A stretch of 64,000 nucleotides of DNA from Candidatus Nanoarchaeia archaeon (GCA_028279755.1 JANQNB010000010.1:28963-92962); one strand, 5' to 3'; numbered from the stretch's first letter, positions 51,884 to 61,040 are shown. Numbers and translations are program-made. The notes: generated from the letters alone by a model not told the origin.

Positions 51884-52976
51884 AGGTCAACCACCCCCCT
51901 TCGCGACCTTTGCTCTTGAACGTGATCTTCCCGCCTGCAACGAGCTTCCCGGCTTTTTTCGCTTCAAGCCCGTGCTTCTTGGCTTCGGCAATGACTTTCT
52001 CAGGCTCTGGCGTGATGACAGCGAGGCCTTGCCCCATGTTCCACGTGCGATACGCTTCGCGATCTTTGACCTTGCCGACCTCCATGCAGTGCAGCATCGC
52101 AGCGCAGGGCTCATAGAGCTCGTCAAGCTCTGCGCCCAAGCCTGAGGCTTTCAACACGCGCCCGAGCTTCTCCGGCAGGCCACCGCCAGTGAGGTGCGCG
52201 ACGCCGTGCAGCTCGCACGTGCCGTCTGTATCGAAGCCGCCGTGCATCGCAACGACCGCTTTGGAATAGATAGTCGATGGCACGAGCAAGAGAGTGCCGA
52301 GCTTCTCGCCGTCAAACGTGGCGTTATGCCAGTCCTTCCCGTATTCCTGCTCGAACACTTTGCGGATCAGGCTGAAACCGTTCGACCTGAACCCTTTCTC
52401 GCGGAACACGACCACAGCGTCGCCTTCTTGCGGCTCTTGGCCTGTGAACAGTTTGTCCTTGCGCGCGAACCAGATGAGGCCAGAGCACCAGTTGTACTTG
52501 AACGTGCCATGGCCGCCGACAGCGTCTCCGAGCTCGGCGATCTCGCCGTTCACAACCGCAACGTTCGCAGCCTCCGCAGCGTCAATATATCCCTGCGCAA
52601 GCTGTTTCACAGCCTCGATGCCACCAGTCAGCGAATTCACGTCAAGCACGCTGCCGATCACGACAGGTTCCGCCCCCCTAACAATCGCGTCGTCGCACAC
52701 CATGGCAAACAAGTCGTGCGCCACAGTCGTGTGGTCGTTCATCCGTTGCGCGATCTCGACTTTCGTGCCCACGCCGTCAAAGGTCATGTTCATGACACTG
52801 CCAGCAGGCAGGGAACTCACATCGACTGCGCGCACGCCGGAAAAGTCGTCGAACGGCACGATCAGCTCGCCCACGCGGCCTTTGCGGTGCTTGAACGTCG
52901 CTTTCGCAGCCTCATAGAGTATCTTGGATGCATCGTCCCCTAATTCCAGGTTTACGCCTGCTGTGGCATAGTCCAT
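51876..52976 (-). CDS. purM: Phosphoribosylformylglycinamidine cyclo-ligase (AIR synthetase)
   Basis: ATP-dependent closure of FGAM to AIR. The 366-aa protein has the PurM core: MTFDGVGTKVEIAQ, HDLFAMVCDDAIVRGAEPV, YIDAAEAANVAVVNGEIAEL, FREKGFRSNGFSLIRKV and the C-terminal VAHLTGGGLPEKLGRVL. Its ATG directly abuts the stop of purC-purE. Confidence 0.95.
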   Translation of the reverse strand: MDYATAGVNLELGDDASKILYEAAKATFKHRKGRVGELIVPFDDFSGVRAVDVSSLPAGSVMNMTFDGVGTKVEIAQRMNDHTTVAHDLFAMVCDDAIVRGAEPVVIGSVLDVNSLTGGIEAVKQLAQGYIDAAEAANVAVVNGEIAELGDAVGGHGTFKYNWCSGLIWFARKDKLFTGQEPQEGDAVVVFREKGFRSNGFSLIRKVFEQEYGKDWHNATFDGEKLGTLLLVPSTIYSKAVVAMHGGFDTDGTCELHGVAHLTGGGLPEKLGRVLKASGLGAELDELYEPCAAMLHCMEVGKVKDREAYRTWNMGQGLAVITPEPEKVIAEAKKHGLEAKKAGKLVAGGKITFKSKGREGGWLTYG

Positions 52977-54479
52977 CTATGCACCTCTATTCTCTTCATC
53001 CGCTTTTACGAGCTTGCCGATCTTGCCCGCGCTCTTCTCCATGATGGTCGCGTGCCAGTCAGGATTATGGCTGCCGAGGATCTGGGCGATGTGCCGCGCG
53101 ACGTTTGCCGGCCGCAGGATAACGGAATTGCTGCTGCCAGGCGGATTGGCGAGCGTGCTGGTGTGCTTTTCCCGGTCTGGCGGGCAGGAAATCGTTGGGC
53201 ACACGGCGTGATAGCTCACTACGCCGCTGAGCGCGTCAGTCCCGCCAGCGACAGTGACGAACACGAGCGGTTCGAGGCTCTGGTTGTACTGCGCGATCAT
53301 TTCTTCTGCACGGCCTGGCTGCTTGTGCGCGCTGCAGATACGGTATTCTGAAGGCACGCCGTACTTGTCCAGCTCGTTCTTGATCTTCTCCATGTGTCCA
53401 AGATCGGAGTCGCTGCCTGCCCAGATGACTGCTAAGCCGCCTTTGAGAAAGGCGTGGTCGCGTAGCTTGCTGAGCATTTCATGGCGGACGCTGCCGCCAG
53501 GGAAGGGGAACTTCTCCCCTGTCAGCTGCTCGTACAGGTTGATGTAGCGCCACGAGACTTCGATGACGTCCTCGTCAGTCAGGCTGGGAATCTCGCCGGT
53601 TGAGCCGTAGCTGAAGCCTTTCTCGATCAGCACGTCCCTGACGAATTGCTTGCTCAATTCTTTGATCTTCAGTTCTGGCTTCTTCTTGAGCAGTTCTGAG
53701 ACATTCTTGAACTCGCTGGCTTTCATCTCTGCTTTGATCTTAGCATATTTCTCATACTCCTCGATCGTGCAGTACCTGCTCGAATCCGGCGTGTTCGCTT
53801 CGTCAATCAAGTAGATCTTGCCGTCTTCGTCCTCGCCGAATTCGTACTTGGTGTCGATGAAGATCAGGCCCTGCTTCTTCGCGAGCTCTTGCGCGCGCTT
53901 GAACAGCTTGATCGACAATTCCTTGACCTTTGCGGCTTTCGCCTTGCCGAGCATCGCTTCGACCTCTTCATAGGTCATGGGTTCGTCATGGTCCTCGGCC
54001 TTTGTTGTCGGCGTGAACAATGGCTCGTCGAACTCTTCATAGCGCAGCAGGCCTTCTGGCAGTTCGAAGCCGTACATCTTGCGCTGGCCTTTCTCATACT
54101 GGCCGGCAAGGCTGCCCCAGACATAGCCGCGCACCACGCACTCGATCATGAGGTTCTTGTAGTACTTCTGCACCACCACGTTCGGATGTGGGCTTGCCAC
54201 CGAGGCGTTGGGCACGATGTCCTTGCTGTTCTTGAACGCCCACTCGTTGAACAGGTTCAGAACCATGCCCTTGAACGGAATCCTGCGAGAGAGCACGTAA
54301 TCGAACGAGCTGACACGATCGCTTGCGACCATGACGATGGGCTCGCCAATCTTCAATGCCGTGAAATGGATGTCGCGCACCTTGCCTTTCTTGTGCTTGC
54401 CCAGCTCCGGCAGGTAGCCAGAATCGAGGGTGTTGTGCAGATTCTCCTTGATGATCTCCTTGTATGCCTGTTCGCTCAT
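52977..54479 (-). CDS. Fused SAICAR synthetase (PurC) and class II AIR carboxylase (PurE)
   Basis: Bifunctional 500-aa enzyme. Residues about 1-335 are PurC (GKHKKGKVRDIHF, ASDRVSSFDYVLSR, ECVVRGYVWGSLAGQY, FIDTKYEFGEDEDG, IDEANTPDSSRY). Residues about 348-495 are PurE: IWAGSDSDLGHM, CSAHKQPGRAEEM (383-386 SAHK), VTVAGGTDALSG and ISCPP at 430-434. The SAHK and ISCPP forms mark class II PurE, which carboxylates AIR directly with CO2 and needs no PurK. The order and class match metazoan PAICS. ATG 54479 overlaps the purN stop, with GGAGGAG upstream. Confidence 0.93.
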   Translation of the reverse strand: MSEQAYKEIIKENLHNTLDSGYLPELGKHKKGKVRDIHFTALKIGEPIVMVASDRVSSFDYVLSRRIPFKGMVLNLFNEWAFKNSKDIVPNASVASPHPNVVVQKYYKNLMIECVVRGYVWGSLAGQYEKGQRKMYGFELPEGLLRYEEFDEPLFTPTTKAEDHDEPMTYEEVEAMLGKAKAAKVKELSIKLFKRAQELAKKQGLIFIDTKYEFGEDEDGKIYLIDEANTPDSSRYCTIEEYEKYAKIKAEMKASEFKNVSELLKKKPELKIKELSKQFVRDVLIEKGFSYGSTGEIPSLTDEDVIEVSWRYINLYEQLTGEKFPFPGGSVRHEMLSKLRDHAFLKGGLAVIWAGSDSDLGHMEKIKNELDKYGVPSEYRICSAHKQPGRAEEMIAQYNQSLEPLVFVTVAGGTDALSGVVSYHAVCPTISCPPDREKHTSTLANPPGSSNSVILRPANVARHIAQILGSHNPDWHATIMEKSAGKIGKLVKADEENRGA

Positions 54480-55111
54480 TGTATTCTCCTCCATGCATCG
54501 TCTTTGACTGTGACCTTGCGGCCGCTCACCTCGATCTTGCCTTCTCCGAAGAGTTGAATAGCGCGGGGATACAGTTGTTGCTCAAGCGCTTGCACTTTCT
54601 CTTTCAGCGAATCCACTGTGTCGTCGTGCCTCACCGGCACTGTGCCTTGCATGATGATCGGCCCTGTATCTGTGCCTTCGTCGACAAAATGGATCGTGCA
54701 GCCACTGACTGTGCAGCCGTAGTCAAGCACTTCCTCATGCACCGATCGGTCCATGCCCGGAAAGCTCGGTAACAAGCTGGGATGAATATTCATGATCCTG
54801 TTCTCGTAGCGCTGGCAGAACCAGGGCGAAAAGAGCCGCATCCAGCCGACGAGAACAACAAGTTCGACATCTTCATTATCAAGAAGTTCAGCAACTTGTT
54901 TGTCATATGATTCTCTATTATCTTTTTCTTTGTCAAAAAGGAGTATTTTTGTTTTATATCCTGCCTTTCGTGCGCGTTCTTCAGCAGGGCATTCCTTGTT
55001 CGTCAGCACAAGCTTGAGTTCAGCGTCGAGCGTGCCTGCCGCGATCTCGTCCATGATCGCCTGGAGGTCGGTTCCACGCGTCGATGCCAATACCGCGATC
55101 TTGATTGCCAT
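54476..55111 (-). CDS. purN: Phosphoribosylglycinamide formyltransferase (folate-dependent)
   Basis: Formylates GAR using 10-formyl-THF. The 211-aa protein has KIAVLASTRGTDLQAIMDEI, VELVVLVGWMRLFSP and the catalytic Asn-His-Asp set in NIHPSLLPSFPG and HFVDEGTDTGPII. ATG 55111 has a GGGGGGTG leader region and lies 2 nt after folD. A strongly A/T-rich patch at about 54870-54965 stays in frame. Confidence 0.95.
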   Translation of the reverse strand: MAIKIAVLASTRGTDLQAIMDEIAAGTLDAELKLVLTNKECPAEERARKAGYKTKILLFDKEKDNRESYDKQVAELLDNEDVELVVLVGWMRLFSPWFCQRYENRIMNIHPSLLPSFPGMDRSVHEEVLDYGCTVSGCTIHFVDEGTDTGPIIMQGTVPVRHDDTVDSLKEKVQALEQQLYPRAIQLFGEGKIEVSGRKVTVKDDAWRRIQ

Positions 55112-55113
55112 GT

Positions 55114-55956
55114 TCACGCACCCCCCTTCTGCATCTTGTACGCGAGCAATGTGTTTTCGAGCAGGCACGCGATGGTCATTGGCCCCACGCCACCTGGTAC
55201 AGGCGTGATTGCGCTGCATTGTTCCTTGACGTTCTCGAAATCGACGTCGCCGCAGAGCTTTGTGCCGTCTCTGACTGTGCCGACGTCGATGACAACCGCG
55301 CCCTCGCTCACCATGTCAGCAGTGACGAGGTTCTTCCTGCCGACAGCAGAGACGATCACATCCGCTTTCTTCGTATACAGGGAAAGGTCGTTGGTCCGCG
55401 AATGGCAGATGGTCACGGTCGCGTTCTCGTTCATCAATAACTGCGCGACCGGGTTCCCGACGATGAGCGAACGGCCGATCACTACGACCTCTTTTCCCGC
55501 GAGCTCGATATCGTACGCTTTCAACAGTGCCATGACGCCACGAGGCGTGCACGATTGCAGGCCCTGCTGTCCTTGCACGAGCAGTCCGATGTTGCGCGCA
55601 TGGAAACCGTCAACGTCCTTCTCCGGCAGGACCGCGTCCATCACCTTGAACTTGTTGATGTGCTTGGGCAAGGGAAGCTGCACCAGGATCCCGTTGACCT
55701 TCTCGTCCTTGTTGAGCTTGTCGATGAGCGCGAGCAAGCCGTCTTCTGTCGTCTTCTCCGGCAGTTCGTGCTTGAAGCTCTCGATGCCGACTTCTGCGCA
55801 TTTCTTCTGCTTCAGGCGGACGTAGATCTCAGACGCGGGTTCTTCGCCGACCAGCACGACTGCCAGGCCAGGCTTTGGGTCGAGCGTTTCGACTTCTGCC
55901 GCTATCTGCGCGCGCAGCTTCGCCGCGACGTCCTTGCCGTCAATAAGTGTTGCCAT
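55114..55956 (-). CDS. folD: Methylene-THF dehydrogenase / methenyl-THF cyclohydrolase
   Basis: Bifunctional enzyme converting 5,10-methylene-THF to 10-formyl-THF, the formyl donor for PurN and PurH. The 280-aa protein shows IYVRLKQKKCAEVGI with the catalytic Lys, GILVQLPLPKHIN, EKDVDGFH, SCTPRGVMALL, VVVIGRSLIVGNPVAQLL and ITPVPGGVGPMT. It lies 2 nt after the AICAR transformylase gene. Confidence 0.96.
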   Translation of the reverse strand: MATLIDGKDVAAKLRAQIAAEVETLDPKPGLAVVLVGEEPASEIYVRLKQKKCAEVGIESFKHELPEKTTEDGLLALIDKLNKDEKVNGILVQLPLPKHINKFKVMDAVLPEKDVDGFHARNIGLLVQGQQGLQSCTPRGVMALLKAYDIELAGKEVVVIGRSLIVGNPVAQLLMNENATVTICHSRTNDLSLYTKKADVIVSAVGRKNLVTADMVSEGAVVIDVGTVRDGTKLCGDVDFENVKEQCSAITPVPGGVGPMTIACLLENTLLAYKMQKGGA

Positions 55957-55958
55957 TT

Positions 55959-57116
55959 TCAAAAATGCCCGAAGCACCGTTGTCCAGTGAAGGCCATGGC
56001 CATCTCGTGCTCGTTCACTGCTTGTATCACTTCATAATCCTTGACCGAGCCACCTGGCTGCACCACAGCGCTGATGCCGTGAGCAGCGACGAGGTCAATA
56101 TTGTCTCTGAAGGGGAAAAAGCCGTCTGAGGACATGACTGCGCCTGTGAGAGGATTCTTCTTCAGCGTCTTCACTGTCTGCATCACATCCATGGAATCAT
56201 ACTCGACACCAGCGCGGTCCAGCGCCTTCTGATACGCTTTGAGCAAGGCCTGTTCTGCTGCGCCCACGCGCTCTTGTTGTCCAGAGCCGATAGCGAGCGA
56301 AACCCCGTCCTTGACGATCACGATGCCATTGCTGCGCACGCCAAGATTGATATACCACGCGGTCAACAGATCCCGCACTTCCTGCTCGCTTGGCGAGCGC
56401 GCAACCGCTGCCTCCTCCCCATCCTTGTTTGTTACGGTCGGCTGGAGCACGAGATCCTTGCCGCTTTTCACTGCGGTCAAATACGGCTCTTGCACAAGCA
56501 CGCGACCGCTCGGCAGCGCTTTGAGGTCGTACAGGCCACGGACGCTGTCGCCGGGAAACTTGGGCAGCTTGTCGAGATTGTCAAACTGGATCAGGCGCAG
56601 GTTCTTCTTCTCGCTGAGCAGCTCTACCGCATCTTCGTCGAAATCAGGAGCCGCCACGCCTTCGACAAACGACGAGGCAATCTCCTTGGCTGTATCACTA
56701 TCCACGGCACGGTTGAACACCACGACAGAGCCGAAGGCACTGCGCGCATCCGCATCGCGTGCTGCTGCGTACACGCCAGCCAGGTCTTCGTCTTCATACG
56801 TTGTTGCGAACCCGCTGGGGATCAGATGCTTCATCACTGCCACAGCGGGCGTGTCGAAATACTTCAGTATCTCCAATGCGCGGGTCACGTCCATGACATT
56901 CGTCGCGCTCAATCCTGACTTGCCGGTCTTCACCAAGCGGATGTTCGTGAATGCGGCGAGACTGGAGCCGCCGAGCGTGTACAGCGCGCCTGGCTGATTC
57001 GGGTTCTCGCCATAGCGGAGATCCTCCTCTTTCTCGAGGTTCAACACGAGCTTGTCTGGGAAGCTCCCCTCATTCCTTGTCCGGTACATCTTCTTGAGTT
57101 CGCTTTGGTCTGCCAT
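55959..57116 (-). CDS. purH: AICAR transformylase (C-terminal half of split PurH)
   Basis: Formylates AICAR with 10-formyl-THF. The 385-aa protein is the AICARFT domain alone: DLRYGENPNQPGALY, AVAVMKHLIPSGFAT with the catalytic Lys-His, SAFGSVVVFNR, VRSNGIVIVKDG, GSGQQERVGAAEQAL and SSDGFFPFRDNIDL. Bacterial PurH carries this fused behind the IMP cyclohydrolase. Here the ATG overlaps the stop of the cyclohydrolase gene by 1 nt (TAATG), with GGTGA upstream, so the halves are coupled rather than fused. Confidence 0.93.
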   Translation of the reverse strand: MADQSELKKMYRTRNEGSFPDKLVLNLEKEEDLRYGENPNQPGALYTLGGSSLAAFTNIRLVKTGKSGLSATNVMDVTRALEILKYFDTPAVAVMKHLIPSGFATTYEDEDLAGVYAAARDADARSAFGSVVVFNRAVDSDTAKEIASSFVEGVAAPDFDEDAVELLSEKKNLRLIQFDNLDKLPKFPGDSVRGLYDLKALPSGRVLVQEPYLTAVKSGKDLVLQPTVTNKDGEEAAVARSPSEQEVRDLLTAWYINLGVRSNGIVIVKDGVSLAIGSGQQERVGAAEQALLKAYQKALDRAGVEYDSMDVMQTVKTLKKNPLTGAVMSSDGFFPFRDNIDLVAAHGISAVVQPGGSVKDYEVIQAVNEHEMAMAFTGQRCFGHF

Positions 57117-57829
57117 TATTTCACCGTGTAGCACGCTGTAAGATCTTGCATTGTTGTTGTTTGGAGCGTGTTATCAACTGATGCCATGTACGCAGTAATC
57201 ATTTTGGACGCCTTCTTTGAGAGCTCCAGCCGCGTCGCGAGACTTATCGCGCCCTTGTTCTTCTTCAATTCGTCAATAAGGGTCGGGTATGTGCTCGGAT
57301 CTGTGATAAGTGCTGTGCTGACAAAGGCTTTGCGCGCGTTGTGCGCCATGGTCGGGCCGCCCACGTCGATCATCTGCCTGACCATCTCGAAGGAGGCGTC
57401 CTTATCCGCTTTTGCGTCGTCGAGCGGGTAGAAGTTGAGGATGACTGCGTCGATGTATTCCAATCCTTGCGCTTGCATGAACTCGTCATCGCTTGCAGTG
57501 TGCTTGTGCGCGAGGATGCCGGCATGGATCGCTGGGTGCAGGCTTTTCACCAAGCCAGTCTTCATTTCTGGATACTTTGTATGCGCTGCAACTTCGATCG
57601 CGTTCAGGCCTGCTCCTTTGAGCAGTTTGTACGTGCCGCCTGTTGCAATGAACAGCACGTCAGGATTCTGTTCTTGGAGAAAGCCGCACAAACCATTCTC
57701 TGGAACGCCCTCAAGCACACCATCCGTGCTTGTGTTAGAGACAAGGCCGTCCTTGTTTGTGCAGGTAACAAGAACTGTCTTGATTGGAATCATGTCATCC
57801 ACTGTCTCCACGTGTTCGATCGTCGCCAT
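57116..57829 (-). CDS. purH: IMP cyclohydrolase (N-terminal half of split PurH)
   Basis: Closes FAICAR to IMP, the last step of the pathway. The 237-aa protein is an MGS-like domain: VLVTCTNKDGL, FIATGGTYKLLKGAG, PEMKTGLVKSLHPAIHAGIL, VILNFYPLDDAKADKDASFE and MIDVGGPTMAHNARKAF. It ends at about the position where bacterial PurH joins to the transformylase domain. Most archaea use the unrelated PurO for this step, so the gene looks bacterial in type. Confidence 0.92.
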   Translation of the reverse strand: MATIEHVETVDDMIPIKTVLVTCTNKDGLVSNTSTDGVLEGVPENGLCGFLQEQNPDVLFIATGGTYKLLKGAGLNAIEVAAHTKYPEMKTGLVKSLHPAIHAGILAHKHTASDDEFMQAQGLEYIDAVILNFYPLDDAKADKDASFEMVRQMIDVGGPTMAHNARKAFVSTALITDPSTYPTLIDELKKNKGAISLATRLELSKKASKMITAYMASVDNTLQTTTMQDLTACYTVK

Positions 57830-57830
57830 C

Positions 57831-58385
57831 TTAGCACCTGATTACTCTGTCTTCTGTGATGATCATGTCCATCGCCACGTCGTGCGGCTCTGCTGGGAAC
57901 TCCTCGATGATCTGGTCTTCGAACGCGAGCCCGATCTTCACCACGTCCTTGCCATCGAGGAATTGATCGTAGTAGCCCTTGCCAAAGCCGAGGCGATATC
58001 CTTGCTCTGTGAATGCCACGCCTGGCACTAGGACGATGTCGATCTCGCCCTCATGCTCGGTTTTCTCGCTCGGTTCCATGATGCTGTACTTGCCTTGTTC
58101 CAGCGCGTCGAAACCGGCAAAAGCCGCCGCTTTGATCTGTGTCCCTTCTGTGAATGGCAGCAATAACTGTTTCTCGCCGCGTTGCAGCTCTTCTCGCAGG
58201 AACACGCGCGTGTCTGCTTCGTCCTTGAGCGAGAAATAGCTCATGACGGTGCCGGCTTGCTTGTATTCGTCGAGTTCGCGCAATTGTTCCATGATCTTCC
58301 AGCTCTTCTTCAGTATGCTGTCAGGCCGCAGCTCTTTGCGCTGCTCCTTCATCTCGTTCCGGATCGTGTCTTTCGCGTCAGGCAT
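57831..58385 (-). CDS. 5-formyltetrahydrofolate cyclo-ligase
   Basis: Converts 5-formyl-THF back to 5,10-methenyl-THF with ATP, salvaging an inhibitory folate. The 184-aa protein shows RNEMKEQRKEL, MSYFSLKDEADTR, the LVPGVAFTEQGYRLGFGKGY loop followed by YD, and a final IITEDRVI. It overlaps the purF-purD stop by 8 nt and supports the two folate-dependent purine steps encoded beside it. Confidence 0.92.
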   Translation of the reverse strand: MPDAKDTIRNEMKEQRKELRPDSILKKSWKIMEQLRELDEYKQAGTVMSYFSLKDEADTRVFLREELQRGEKQLLLPFTEGTQIKAAAFAGFDALEQGKYSIMEPSEKTEHEGEIDIVLVPGVAFTEQGYRLGFGKGYYDQFLDGKDVVKIGLAFEDQIIEEFPAEPHDVAMDMIITEDRVIRC

Positions 58386-61035
58386 TGCGTTCCAGCTCTT
58401 TCCACCCGATATCCTTGCGGAGATACATCTGATCGAAACTGATCTTTGCAGCCTCAGCGTACGCTTTGTCTGCAGCCTCTTGCAAAGTCGAGCCCATGGC
58501 CACCACGTTCAAGACGCGGCCGCCGTTCGTGACGATCGCGCCTCCATTTTCTTTCGTGCCGGCATGGATGACATGCACGCCGTCGACATTGTCAAGCCCC
58601 TGGATTTCCTTGCCTTTCCCGTAGCTGCCTGGATAGCCGCCGCTTGCGAGCACGATGCACATGCAGTGCTCATCGCGTGGTTTCAACTCAACTTGGGCGA
58701 GTTGCTCATTGTTCACCGCGTCGATCACGTCCAGCAGGTCATTCTGCATGCGCGGCAACAGCACTTGCGCTTCAGGATCGCCGAAACGCACGTTGAACTC
58801 GAGGATCTTCAGCCCATCCTTTGTCTTCATCAGGCCGACATAGAGTACGCCTTTGTAGTCGATGCCCTCGGCCTCGATGCCCTTGAGGAACTTCTCCATG
58901 AGCTCTTCGAGCTCGTCCTCATGCCCTTCGAGGATCGGCGCTGGGCTGTATGCGCCCATGCCGCCAGTGTTCGGGCCTTTATCGCCTTCATAGACCTGCT
59001 TGTGGTCCTGGCTGTACACCATGGGCTTGAAGCTCTTGCCGTCGGTGAAGACCATGTAGCTCCCTTCCTCGCCGACAAGGCATTCCTCGACCACGATGCT
59101 CGCGCCTGCCTCCTTGAACTTGCCGCCTTCCAGACACTCTTTTGCGAACACGAGCGCCTCGTCGACAGTCTCTGCGACCAGCACACCCTTGCCGGCTGCG
59201 AGCCCGTCGGCTTTCACGACGATCGGCGCGCCTTGCTCCTTGATGTACGCAGCCGCTTTTTCATAATCAGAGAATTCTTCGAACTTCACGCTCGGCAAGC
59301 CGTACTTTTTCATGAACTGTCGTGAGAACGCTTTGGATCCTTCGAATCGGGCTCCGCTCTGTTTCGGGCCGAAGCTCGGGATGCCTGCTTCCTCAAGCGC
59401 GTCAGCCAGCCCGTTCACGAGCGGCGCTTCCGGTCCGACAATGGCCATGTCGATCTTCTTGTCTTTCGCAAAATTGACCACAGTGTCGTTGTCCATGATG
59501 TCAAGCGTGCTGCACGTGCCGAGCTGGGCAATGCCTGGATTCCCCGGGATCGCGTAGAGCTTGTTGAGTTTAGGGCTTTCTGCCACTTTGAGCGCGAGCG
59601 CGTGCTCCCTGCCGCCACCTCCTATAATGAGGACGTTGAAGCCGTCAAGGTCGTTCTGCACGCCCAGGCGTTGTTCCTGTATCATTTTCTTCTCCTCCTC
59701 AGTGACTGGTTCTGGATATTCGTTGGTGAGGCACGCCACGCACAGCGGCCGTTTCACCGCTCGCTTGAGGTCCTCGACTGTGTTGTACACGAGATGTTCC
59801 GCATCCATGTGCTCGCGGATCTCCTCGATCGTCCGTTCGTGCGCGATGAGCTCTTTCGGATTGCTGAAATCCACACCGTAGAAGCAGGGATGGCGGATCG
59901 GCGGGCAAGTCGAGACAAAGGTGACTTCCTCGGCGCCGTGCTGGTGGAGGCTGTCCACGATCTTCCTGCTCGTGGTGCCCCGGACGATGCTGTCGTCGAC
60001 CACCGCGACGCTCTTGCCCTGGATCGTGCTGATGATGGGCTTGAGCTTGACATTCACTGCGCGTTCGCGCGCTTTCTGCGAGGCCATGATGAACGTCCTC
60101 GCGCCTCGGTACCGGTCGCGGATAAGTCCTTCGCGATACCTGATATTGAGGCTTTCTGCCAGCTTGATCGCCGCGGTCCTTCCGGAATCCGGCACTGGCA
60201 GGACGACGTCGACGTCCTCAGTCTGGATGTGCTTCCCGGTCTGCTGCCCGAGCGCCAAGCGGGCTTTGTAGACCGAGCGTCCTTCCATCAGGCTGTTCGG
60301 GCTGGCGAAATAGATCCATTCGAACATGCAATGCGCCGGGTCTTCCCGTTTCAGCACGCGTTGCTGGATCTTCATGTCCGGCGTGATCAGCACAGCCTCG
60401 CCAGGCTCGAGGTCGCGGACGAACTCGGCGCCGGTCGCTTGCAACGCGACGCTTTCCGACGCCAGGACATAGCTGTGCCCGTTCTTGCCGAGCACAAGCG
60501 GCCGTATCCCCCTGGGATCCCGGATCGCGAACAGGCCCTTGCCTGCGATGATGCCGACGATGGCGTAGCCGCCGCGGATGTTGTCCAGCACTTCCTGCGC
60601 CGCTTCGAAGAACTCTTTCTTCTCGTCAAACGCTTGCGCGAAGACGTGCAGCATGAGTTCTGTGTCGACGCTTGTTATCAGCGTGACGCCTTTCTTCTCC
60701 ATCTTCTGCTTGAGCGAGAAGTAATTGATCATGTTCCCGTTCTGCGCGAGTGCCACCTTTTTCGTGGTGAGCGGCTGCGCGTCTTCCACGCGTGGCTGTC
60801 CCTGCGTCGCGTACCGGGTGTGGCCGATGCCTGCCGTGCCCTTGAGCGTCTTACCATCTTTTGTCGAGAACACGTCGTGGACAGCGCCGAGCTCTTTCTT
60901 CACGTGCAGCTGCTCTCCCTCGTTTGTGAGGATGCCGCACGCGTCCTGGCCCCGATGTTGCAAAGACATGAGCCCGATGGCTGTCAGGTCGAAGACGTCT
61001 TCTTCCTGGTCAATGATGCCGATGACGCCACACAT
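58378..61035 (-). CDS. Fused amidophosphoribosyltransferase (PurF) and GAR synthetase (PurD)
   Basis: Bifunctional 885-aa enzyme for the first two purine steps. Residues 1-about 456 are PurF: Cys2 is the glutaminase nucleophile with no propeptide (MCGVIG), SLQHRGQDACG, GHTRYATQG, and the PRPP loop VAVVDDSIVRGTTS near 343-356. C236, C384, C432 and C435 match the 4Fe-4S ligands of the Bacillus-type enzyme. Residues about 466-885 are PurD, an ATP-grasp enzyme: VLIIGGGGREHALALK, GPEAPLVNGLADALE, VVKADGLAAGKGV, GPNTGGMGAYSPAP and LEFNVRFGDPEAQ. The fusion could pass unstable phosphoribosylamine directly between sites. Confidence 0.94.
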   Translation of the reverse strand: MCGVIGIIDQEEDVFDLTAIGLMSLQHRGQDACGILTNEGEQLHVKKELGAVHDVFSTKDGKTLKGTAGIGHTRYATQGQPRVEDAQPLTTKKVALAQNGNMINYFSLKQKMEKKGVTLITSVDTELMLHVFAQAFDEKKEFFEAAQEVLDNIRGGYAIVGIIAGKGLFAIRDPRGIRPLVLGKNGHSYVLASESVALQATGAEFVRDLEPGEAVLITPDMKIQQRVLKREDPAHCMFEWIYFASPNSLMEGRSVYKARLALGQQTGKHIQTEDVDVVLPVPDSGRTAAIKLAESLNIRYREGLIRDRYRGARTFIMASQKARERAVNVKLKPIISTIQGKSVAVVDDSIVRGTTSRKIVDSLHQHGAEEVTFVSTCPPIRHPCFYGVDFSNPKELIAHERTIEEIREHMDAEHLVYNTVEDLKRAVKRPLCVACLTNEYPEPVTEEEKKMIQEQRLGVQNDLDGFNVLIIGGGGREHALALKVAESPKLNKLYAIPGNPGIAQLGTCSTLDIMDNDTVVNFAKDKKIDMAIVGPEAPLVNGLADALEEAGIPSFGPKQSGARFEGSKAFSRQFMKKYGLPSVKFEEFSDYEKAAAYIKEQGAPIVVKADGLAAGKGVLVAETVDEALVFAKECLEGGKFKEAGASIVVEECLVGEEGSYMVFTDGKSFKPMVYSQDHKQVYEGDKGPNTGGMGAYSPAPILEGHEDELEELMEKFLKGIEAEGIDYKGVLYVGLMKTKDGLKILEFNVRFGDPEAQVLLPRMQNDLLDVIDAVNNEQLAQVELKPRDEHCMCIVLASGGYPGSYGKGKEIQGLDNVDGVHVIHAGTKENGGAIVTNGGRVLNVVAMGSTLQEAADKAYAEAAKISFDQMYLRKDIGWKELERNA

Positions 61036-61040
61036 TATGG

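Noticed and set aside
57110..57135. Frameshift splitting purH
   Set aside because: The first gene ends naturally, the second has its own ATG and a GGTGA site, and the overlap is the usual TAATG coupling. A real split is more likely, though reads should be checked.
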